64,000 nucleotides of DNA from an uncultured Candidatus Nemicrothrix sp. (GTDB lineage: Bacteria; Actinomycetota; Acidimicrobiia; Acidimicrobiales; MedAcidi-G1): contig CAJXKL010000002.1 of NCBI GenBank assembly GCA_913055915.1, forward strand, positions 124,001 through 188,000. The letters are read 5' to 3'. Below the pieces are notes generated by a model that was not told the DNA's origin, ran no database searches, and saw only the letters and a list, made by a program, of their open reading frames with translations. Positions 58,096-64,000 of this stretch are shown in pieces (positions within the stretch are counted from its first letter, which is position 1; the number at the start of each line of letters is the position of its first letter). The position numbers and the translations under genes are program-made.

Positions 58096-60147
58096 GTGAA
58101 GGCGTTCTCGCCGGACCGCATCCGAAACGTGGCCCTGGTGGGCCCACCGGGGTCTGGCAAGACCTCGCTCGCAGAGGCAATGCTCTTCCGGGCCGGTGCC
58201 ATAAAGAGGGTCGGCCGGGTGGAGGACGGCTCGACGGTCTGTGACCACGAGCCAGAGGAGAGGGAATCCGGCCATTCCATGAGCGCGGCGCTCGCCGTGT
58301 TTGAGTGGCAGGACCACAAGGTGAACCTGCTTGACACCCCCGGAGCGTTCGACTTTGCGGGTGAGGCAGTGGGAGCCCTGGCTGCAGCCGACCTGGCCGT
58401 GTTCGTGGTCGACGCATCCAGCGGCCTCGACCACGCCACCATCGACCTGTGGCGCGAGGTAGCGGCCCGGTCCCTGCCGAGGCTTATCTTCGTCAACAAG
58501 CTGGACAGGGAACACACAAGCTTCGAAAGGGTGCTCGCCGAACTGCAGAACGCATTCGGCGCCGGCGTCGCACCCCTGGAGATCCCGATCGGACAGGCCG
58601 AGGCCTTCCACGGAATCGCAGACCTGCTGACCGACACCGCATGGATCTACGACAGCGGCCATGCTGAACTGGACGAGATTCCCGACGACATGGAAGAGCG
58701 CGAGGCGGCAATCCACGCTGAGCTCGTGGAGAACATTGTCGTCGCCAACGATGAGCTGCTGGAGAGCTACCTGGATGGCGAGATCCCCAGCGTCGAGAAG
58801 CTCGAAGAGGTCATGGGACATGGTGTGGCCGCAGGAACGGTGTTCCCGGTGGTGTGCGGCTCAGCCACCATTCCGATTGCCGTCGACCGCCTGTGCAACT
58901 ACATAGTCGAGATCGGCCCCTCGCCGCTCGACCGGCCCCCGGTCGACGTGACCGTCGCCGGGGTGGAGTCGAACCTCGAGCCCGACCCGGCAGCCGATGT
59001 CCTCCTTCAGGTGTTCAAGACGGCGGTCGATCCCTACCTGGGCCACGTCTCCTACTTCAGGGTCCTGACCGGCACGGTGCGCCGCGATCTGCAGCTCATA
59101 AACGGTCGCACCGGAGATGACGAGAGGTTCCGGTCGGTCATGTCCCTCCAGGGCGGCGAGTCCGTGGACGTGGACCAGTTGCCCGCAGGCGACATCGGTG
59201 CGGTCGCCAAGCTCTCGGAAACCCTCACCGGGGACACGCTCTCGGGAGCGGGGCGGGCAGAGGCTCCTCCGATCGGCTTCCCGGTACCGGTGCTCTCAGT
59301 TGCAGTGGCGGCCAGCACCCGTAACGACGAGGACAAGCTGGCCAACGCACTCCACCGGATCGTCGAGGAGGACCCGGTCCTTACCGTGCACCGCGACGAC
59401 GAGACCCATCAGACCCTGATGTCGGGCCTGGGAGAATCACACCTGCGCAGCGTCATCTCCAAGCTGGACCGCAAGTTCGGAGTCAAGGTGGACACCGACG
59501 ACGTACGGGTTCCGTTCCGCGAGACAATCACCAACTCCTCCTCAGCGGAGGGCAAGTACAAGAAGCAGAGCGGCGGCCACGGCCAGTTCGGGGTTGCCTC
59601 CATCCGCCTGGAGCCGACCCTTCCGGGTTCGGGATTCGAGTTCGTCGACGAGGTGAAGGGTGGGGTGATCCCCAAGCAGCACATCCCCGCGGTCGAGGCA
59701 GGGATACGGGAGGCGATGGCCCACGGCGGCATGGTCGGCTACCCGGTCGTGGATGTGAAGGCCACGGTCTACGACGGCAAACACCATGCCGTCGACTCCT
59801 CGGAGATGAGCTTCAAGATGGCGGGTCGCCTGGCCTTCCAGGAGGCACTGGCCCTGGCTTCACCCGTGGTCCTCGAGCCGATCTCAGTTGTCGAGGTGAC
59901 TGTTCCGGCCGAGTGTCTCGGCGACGTGATGGGTGACCTGTCCTCCAGGAGGGCGACCGTGCAGGGATCGATTCCCAGCGACTGGGGCGAACAGGTGATA
60001 AGCGCCACCGTCCCTGCGTCCGAGATCCTGCGCTACGCCATCGACCTGCGGTCGATCACCGGCGGTCGGGGCCGGTTCACGGCTGAACACGACCACTACG
60101 CCAGGGTGCCCCCCGGGGTGAGGGTTCCAGAACCCCCGGAACGCTGA
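58096..60147 (+). CDS. EF-G-like translational GTPase (FusA2 type)
   Basis: The 683-aa protein has the EF-G domain order: G domain with P-loop VGPPGSGKTSLAE (about 15-27), G3 LLDTPGAFDF (about 78-87), G4 VNKLD, domain II (LQVFKTAVDPYLGHVSYFRV), domain III/IV (YKKQSGGHGQFG, SSEMSFKMAGRLAFQEAL) and domain V. In canonical EF-G the G3 motif is DTPGH; here the catalytic His is Ala84, so GTP hydrolysis may be weak, as reported for mycobacterial EF-G2. It is probably a stress or alternative factor, not the housekeeping EF-G; no rps/tuf genes are near. GTG start with a strong Shine-Dalgarno. The leader hairpin suggests regulation. Confidence 0.85.
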   Translation: MKAFSPDRIRNVALVGPPGSGKTSLAEAMLFRAGAIKRVGRVEDGSTVCDHEPEERESGHSMSAALAVFEWQDHKVNLLDTPGAFDFAGEAVGALAAADLAVFVVDASSGLDHATIDLWREVAARSLPRLIFVNKLDREHTSFERVLAELQNAFGAGVAPLEIPIGQAEAFHGIADLLTDTAWIYDSGHAELDEIPDDMEEREAAIHAELVENIVVANDELLESYLDGEIPSVEKLEEVMGHGVAAGTVFPVVCGSATIPIAVDRLCNYIVEIGPSPLDRPPVDVTVAGVESNLEPDPAADVLLQVFKTAVDPYLGHVSYFRVLTGTVRRDLQLINGRTGDDERFRSVMSLQGGESVDVDQLPAGDIGAVAKLSETLTGDTLSGAGRAEAPPIGFPVPVLSVAVAASTRNDEDKLANALHRIVEEDPVLTVHRDDETHQTLMSGLGESHLRSVISKLDRKFGVKVDTDDVRVPFRETITNSSSAEGKYKKQSGGHGQFGVASIRLEPTLPGSGFEFVDEVKGGVIPKQHIPAVEAGIREAMAHGGMVGYPVVDVKATVYDGKHHAVDSSEMSFKMAGRLAFQEALALASPVVLEPISVVEVTVPAECLGDVMGDLSSRRATVQGSIPSDWGEQVISATVPASEILRYAIDLRSITGGRGRFTAEHDHYARVPPGVRVPEPPER

Positions 60148-60166
60148 GCAGACGCCGTGCGAGCGA

Positions 60167-62710
60167 ATGTCAACTGAGCGGGTTGAGCGGCTCCTGGGCG
60201 AGCTGACCACTGCTGAGAAGGTCGCTCTGATGACGGGGCGCGACATGTGGAGCGTCAACCCGGTCGACAGGCTGGGCATTCCGGCCCTCAAGGTCACCGA
60301 CGGCCCCAACGGTGCCCGTGGCACCGGCCTCCTGGGTACCGGCACCCCTGCGTTGTGCATCCCGTGTGGTTCTGCCCTCGGTGCGACATGGAACCCCGTG
60401 CTGGTTGAGGCGCTCGGTGGGGCCCTGGCCGAGGAGACCCGTGTAAGGGGCTGTCATGTACTGCTGGCTCCGACGGTGAACATTCACCGGTCGCCACTGG
60501 GTGGCCGCAACTTCGAGTGCTATTCAGAAGACCCCCACCTCACCGGGAGAATTGCCGTCGGGTTCATCAGGGGTGTTCAGGCAGGTGGAGTCGGTACGAC
60601 AATCAAGCACTTCGTTGCCAACGACTCCGAGTTCGAACGCAACACGATTGACTCCGTGGTTCCGGAGCGGGCCCTCCGTGAGGTCTACCTGAGGCCCTTT
60701 GAGATGGCGATCGTCGAGGCCGGCGCCTGGGGCATCATGGCTGCCTACAACCGGGTGAACGGGACCTACGCCTGTGAGAACGCCGAGATGCTCACGGGCG
60801 TCCTCGTCGATGAGTGGGGCTTTGACGGCGTCGTGGTCAGCGACTGGTTCGGGACCAGGTCCACGGTTGCTTCAGCCAGCGCCGGCCTCCACCTGGAGAT
60901 GCCCGGCCCGGGAAGGTTCTACGGTCCCGACCTCGTGTCCGCGTTAGAGGACGGCGAGGTCGACGAGGTGGTGCTGGACGACTCAGCACGCCGACTCCTG
61001 ACGCTCATGGAGAGAACCGGCGCCCTCGACGACCCCCTGAACCGAGCCGAGGCCCGCCTGGACCTGTCTGCGCACAGGGACCTGGCCAGGAGGGCCGCCA
61101 CGGAGGCCATGGTGCTATTCCAGAACGACGGCCTGTTGCCCCTCGATCGTGCGGGAATAGGGAGCCTCGCGGTGATTGGACCAAACGCGGCGGCTGCGAT
61201 GATCATGGGCGGGGGATCCTCGGCACTGGTGCCCCAACACGACACGTCACCCCTGGATGCCCTCGTTGGCCGCCTCGACGGCATCGACGTCGTCCACGAA
61301 CCAGGGGCCATCACAGAAAGGACCATTCGGCCAATCCCGTCGAGGCTTCTCGAGGACGGCTTCAGGGTCGAGTACTTCGACGGGCCGCAGTGGACGGGAG
61401 AGCCATTGCTGGTGGAGCACCGCTCCGACGGAAGGATTCTGAGGGTCGGTGACGTACCCGGAATGTCCGATTCGGGCCCCTTCACAGCACGTGCCACGGC
61501 CACGCTGGTGTCCGAGTTCACCGGAGTGCACACCCTGGCAATGGCCCAGGTCGGACGGGCCAGGGTTCTGATCAACGGCCACCAGGTGCTCGACGGCATA
61601 ACGGATCCTCCCGGGCAGGGTGAGGCATTCTTCGGCCTGGGCAGCGAGGAGATCACAGCCCAGGTCCACCTGGAGGCAGGGGAGCCTGTTTCCATAGTGG
61701 TGGAGTACTCGTCTGAGGGGGCCTTCATGTTCAGGGGCGCCCAGGTGGGCCTGCGCCCCCCTGATGGTGGCGACCTGATCGAAAGGGCTGAAGCCCTCGC
61801 TGCTGCCAGCGATGCGGTGGTCCTCGTCGTGGGCACGAACGACGACTGGGAGACCGAGGGGAGGGACCGTGAGGCCATGGACCTGCCGGGCGACCAGCCC
61901 GAGTTGATCCGCCGAGTCGTGGCTGCCAACCCCCGGACCGTCGTGGTCGTGAACGCAGGATCGGTGGTGACCATGGACTGGGCGGACGGGACCCGTGCGG
62001 TCCTCCAGACCTGGTTCGGTGGCCAGGAGATGGCCGATGCCCTGGTTGACGTCCTGTTCGGCGAGGCTGAACCTGGCGGCCGCCTACCTACCACCGTGCC
62101 CCGCAGGCTTGAGGACACACCGGCATTCACCAACTACCCGGGTGAGAACGGCGAGGTCAGGTACGGCGAGGGTGTGTTCGTCGGCTACCGCTGGTACGAC
62201 GCAAGGGCCCTGGAACCGCGTTTCCCGTTCGGTCACGGTCTGGGCTACGGCACGGTCGAGTGGGGTGAGACAACGCTGTCAGGTGAGCCCACGGTCGCCG
62301 AGTTGGCCGGTGGTTCCGAGATCATTGTCTCGGTCGAGTTGGTCAACACCGGCGATCGAGTGACCACAGAGGTGGTCCAGTGCTACGTATCCGAGTCGGA
62401 CCCGGCGCTGGCCCGGCCGCCACGAGAGCTGAGGGGTTTCGCCAAGGTCGAGATGGAACCCGGAGAGACCTCTGTGGCCGAGATCCGGCTGGGCCAAAGG
62501 GCGTTCGCCTACTACGACCCGGGCGACCCTACCTGGGCTGACCGTTCGGCGCGCCTGCCTGTGGCGGCCGGGGGCGGCGGGGCCGGCCCCGGCCACCGTC
62601 CGGAGCCGGGCTGGTACGCGGACCCCGGTGACTACGAGATCTGCCTGGGTGCGTCGTCGCGTGACATCAGGAAGGTTGTTCCCGTGTACCTGAGGGGCGG
62701 CAGCGGGTAG
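60167..62710 (+). CDS. beta-glucosidase (GH3) with PA14 and fibronectin-III-like domains
   Basis: The 847-aa protein hydrolyses non-reducing beta-D-glucosyl or xylosyl ends. The GH3 N-terminal barrel includes IPALKVTDGPNGARG, LAPTVNIHRSPLGGRNFECY, SEDPHLTGRIAVGFIRGVQ, GTTIKHFVANDSE and nucleophile loop DGVVVSDWFGTRS (Asp about 227). The C-terminal GH3 sandwich is interrupted by a PA14 domain (about 395-530; FRVEYFDGPQWTGEPLL). A fibronectin-III-like domain ends the protein. There is no signal peptide, so it is probably cytoplasmic and acts on imported oligosaccharides. The start lies 19 nt behind the EF-G-like gene. Confidence 0.92.
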   Translation: MSTERVERLLGELTTAEKVALMTGRDMWSVNPVDRLGIPALKVTDGPNGARGTGLLGTGTPALCIPCGSALGATWNPVLVEALGGALAEETRVRGCHVLLAPTVNIHRSPLGGRNFECYSEDPHLTGRIAVGFIRGVQAGGVGTTIKHFVANDSEFERNTIDSVVPERALREVYLRPFEMAIVEAGAWGIMAAYNRVNGTYACENAEMLTGVLVDEWGFDGVVVSDWFGTRSTVASASAGLHLEMPGPGRFYGPDLVSALEDGEVDEVVLDDSARRLLTLMERTGALDDPLNRAEARLDLSAHRDLARRAATEAMVLFQNDGLLPLDRAGIGSLAVIGPNAAAAMIMGGGSSALVPQHDTSPLDALVGRLDGIDVVHEPGAITERTIRPIPSRLLEDGFRVEYFDGPQWTGEPLLVEHRSDGRILRVGDVPGMSDSGPFTARATATLVSEFTGVHTLAMAQVGRARVLINGHQVLDGITDPPGQGEAFFGLGSEEITAQVHLEAGEPVSIVVEYSSEGAFMFRGAQVGLRPPDGGDLIERAEALAAASDAVVLVVGTNDDWETEGRDREAMDLPGDQPELIRRVVAANPRTVVVVNAGSVVTMDWADGTRAVLQTWFGGQEMADALVDVLFGEAEPGGRLPTTVPRRLEDTPAFTNYPGENGEVRYGEGVFVGYRWYDARALEPRFPFGHGLGYGTVEWGETTLSGEPTVAELAGGSEIIVSVELVNTGDRVTTEVVQCYVSESDPALARPPRELRGFAKVEMEPGETSVAEIRLGQRAFAYYDPGDPTWADRSARLPVAAGGGGAGPGHRPEPGWYADPGDYEICLGASSRDIRKVVPVYLRGGSG

Positions 62711-62713
62711 CCT
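62708..62713 (+). promoter_or_regulatory. TAGCCT -10 element for the thiamine riboswitch transcript
   Basis: TAGCCT begins in the TAG stop codon of the GH3 gene and lies 18 nt before the riboswitch. It gives a transcript that starts about at the aptamer. No -35 was recognised. Confidence 0.35.
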
Positions 62714-62730
62714 CAACTGCGACAATCAGC

Positions 62731-62836
62731 CGGGGAGCTTGGGCCTTTGTGCCGGGCTGAGAGGGCAGCGACCGCCAGAGGCGGGGGTGCTGTCGACCCG
62801 AACCGAACCTGCTCTGGGTAATGCCAGCGAAGGGAG
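62731..62836 (+). ncRNA. TPP riboswitch (THI element)
   Basis: The thiamine pyrophosphate aptamer core is complete: CTGAGA at 62757-62762 (P2/J3-2), then GACCCGAACC, ACCTGCTCTGGGTAATGCCA and GCGAAGGGA toward the 3' end. The variable P3 arm contains GGCAGCGACCGCC and GGCGGGGGTGCTGTC. The terminal AGGGAG doubles as the Shine-Dalgarno of thiB (GTG at 62842), so TPP binding should hide the ribosome site: translational repression. It is placed before a thiamine ABC transporter, as is common. Confidence 0.93.
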
Positions 62837-62841
62837 ATCCG

Positions 62842-63930
62842 GTGAGATCCCTGAACCAGACCACCACCCCTGCGGTGCTGCTCCTGTTGACGGTCCTACT
62901 CGTCGGCGCATGCGCTGCCGGTGACGGTTCCTCCACGGTGCCGATCAGCGCCACCACCGGACCAGAACCTGCCAGTGGGCGGACGGTCACGCTCGTGACC
63001 CACGACTCCTTCTGGGTGTCCGAGGGAACGTTGGAGGCGTTTACCACCGAGACCGGCGTGGAGGTCGAGATCCAGAGGCTGGGCGACACGGGGCAGCTCG
63101 TTGCATCGGCGATCCTCACATCCGGGGACCCGCTCGGCGACGTGCTCTACGGTGTCGACAACACCTTCCTGCAGCGGGCCCTCGACGCCGATCTCTTCAT
63201 ACCCTACGAATCACCCGCCCTGGCGGGCGTTGCGGCTCCGCTCATCCTGGATCCCGGGCACAGGGTCACGCCGATCGACTTCGGAGACGTGTGTGTCAAC
63301 TACTGGATCGACGCCTTCGACGACGACCTGCCGGCACCCTCCGGCCTTGCGGACCTTGTCGATCCCGCCTACTCCGGGATGCTCGCTGTGCAGAACCCCG
63401 AGACCTCGTCGCCGGGTATGGCCTTCCTGCTGGCAACCATCGCCGAATACGGCGAGGGTTGGGAGGAGTACTGGTCAGCGCTGCGCCGCAACGATGTCTC
63501 CGTGACCACCGGCTGGGAGGACGCCTACTACGGAGAGTTCATCGCAGGAGGAGGGGACCGACCGATCGTGGTCTCCTACGCCTCCAGCCCTCCCGCCGAG
63601 GTGATCTACGCCGACCCACCCGTCGACTCACCTCCGACTGCCGTGCTCACCGACACCTGCTTCAGGCAGGTCGAGTTCGCGGGGATCTTGGCCGGAAGCG
63701 ACAACAATGCTGCCGCCGAGGCGCTGTTGGACTTCCTGCTCTCGGCGACCTTCCAGGAGGACATCCCGCTCAACATGTTCGTCTTCCCGGCACTCGAGGC
63801 GGCGACCCTGCCTGACGAGTTCATCGACTTCGTGGAACTGGTCGACGACCCCCATGCCCTGGATCCGGCCGTCATAGAGGCCAACCGGAACGACTGGACC
63901 GAGAGGTGGACCAGCCTCGTGCTCCGATGA
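62842..63930 (+). CDS. thiB: thiamine ABC transporter substrate-binding lipoprotein
   Basis: The 362-aa periplasmic-type binding protein has a signal peptide with lipobox VGAC (lipidated C24), a short Ser/Thr linker, and the ThiB-like core: VTLVTHDSFWVSEGTLEAFT, VEIQRLGDTGQLVASAILTS, DVLYGVDNTFLQRALDADLF, PIDFGDVCVNYW and ETSSPGMAFLLATIAEYG. These match thiamine/TPP-binding proteins of ABC importers. The in-frame ATG at 62821 lies inside the riboswitch core and is rejected; GTG 62842 follows the AGGGAG Shine-Dalgarno. thiP overlaps by ATGA at the 3' end. Confidence 0.93.
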   Translation: MRSLNQTTTPAVLLLLTVLLVGACAAGDGSSTVPISATTGPEPASGRTVTLVTHDSFWVSEGTLEAFTTETGVEVEIQRLGDTGQLVASAILTSGDPLGDVLYGVDNTFLQRALDADLFIPYESPALAGVAAPLILDPGHRVTPIDFGDVCVNYWIDAFDDDLPAPSGLADLVDPAYSGMLAVQNPETSSPGMAFLLATIAEYGEGWEEYWSALRRNDVSVTTGWEDAYYGEFIAGGGDRPIVVSYASSPPAEVIYADPPVDSPPTAVLTDTCFRQVEFAGILAGSDNNAAAEALLDFLLSATFQEDIPLNMFVFPALEAATLPDEFIDFVELVDDPHALDPAVIEANRNDWTERWTSLVLR

Positions 63931-64000
63931 GGGGCCACCTGGCACGCATCTTCTGCGTCGGCCTGCCAGCAGCATTCCTGGGCGTGTTCTTCGTGTTCCC
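63927..64000 (+). CDS. thiP: thiamine ABC transporter permease, 3' partial
   Basis: The frame starts at ATG 63927, overlapping the thiB stop by 4 nt (ATGA), and runs to the window end: a basic start (MRGHLAR) then IFCVGLPAAFLGVFFVFP, the first transmembrane helix of a permease. Only 24 codons are present. The thiP call rests on the position behind the TPP riboswitch and thiB. Confidence 0.75.
   Translation, partial: MRGHLARIFCVGLPAAFLGVFFVF

Noticed and set aside
62821-62841. ATG 62821 as start of thiB
   Set aside because: It lies inside the TPP aptamer core and has no Shine-Dalgarno; GTG 62842 follows AGGGAG and begins a normal lipoprotein signal peptide.

Overview
The window is high-GC, densely packed bacterial DNA that reads as an actinobacterium, most likely a marine or freshwater member of the class Acidimicrobiia. 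The phylum call rests on coproheme decarboxylase plus an HemY/CgoX-type oxidase (coproporphyrin heme route), MshC (mycothiol synthesis), a DUF3499 protein, a PAC2 protein, an F420-type LLM oxidoreductase and an ArfA-like BON/OmpA protein. Thr/Pro-rich linkers of the TTT-P type in the exported proteins and many leaderless TANNNT promoters fit Acidimicrobiia, but that finer placement is inference.

Layout. 1-5.4 kb: end of fdhD, chdC, glnD, a Nudix hydrolase, a PAC2 protein and a GNAT enzyme. 5.4-12.9 kb: a nucleoside-salvage/catabolism locus in two converging operons, cdd-deoA (+) and pnp-phosphopentomutase-deoC-ALDH-ALDH-like (-). The last two genes look like an ALDH16 protein split into its active half and its catalytically dead half. 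13.3-16.3 kb: a B12-dependent acyl-CoA mutase (large subunit, small subunit, MeaB-type GTPase) whose specificity residues match isobutyryl-CoA rather than methylmalonyl-CoA mutases. 16.3-21.9 kb: GtrA protein, three methyltransferases, an alpha/alpha-toroid protein, a GT4 glycosyltransferase (probably surface glycan) and dtd. 21.9-27.7 kb: hemE-cgoX-lnt-hydrolase operon preceded by a patatin. 27.9-34.3 kb: HelD-like helicase, an ABC ATPase/FtsX pair, a GNAT enzyme and a small zinc-ribbon protein. 34.4-43.6 kb: cyclophilin, 3-hydroxyacyl-CoA dehydrogenase, MFS transporter, ATP-NAD-kinase-like protein, DUF3499, an exported beta-propeller, acyl-CoA dehydrogenase and acyl-CoA ligase. 43.6-47.3 kb: cysS, mshC, a hydrolase and tRNA-Arg(CCT).

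47.3-51.1 kb is an atypical, AT-richer and gene-poor accessory stretch. It holds a DMT transporter, a glycosidase-like lipoprotein with an 18-bp minisatellite, a DUF805 protein, and non-coding DNA with a tRNA-like 3' fragment and several hairpins. 51.1-57.0 kb (all minus): M16 protease lipoprotein, D12-class DNA adenine methylase, BON/OmpA protein and LLM oxidoreductase. 57.1-64 kb (all plus): a stand-alone HD protein equal to the C-terminal half of a CCA-adding enzyme, an EF-G-like GTPase with a 5' hairpin, a GH3 beta-glucosidase, and a TPP riboswitch controlling thiB-thiP (thiP runs off the end).

A recurring property is a TANNNT hexamer ending 6-9 nt before the start codon of about eighteen genes. 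This points to widespread leaderless transcription and was used here to choose several starts. No CRISPR array, insertion sequence, prophage, rRNA or intact restriction system was seen.
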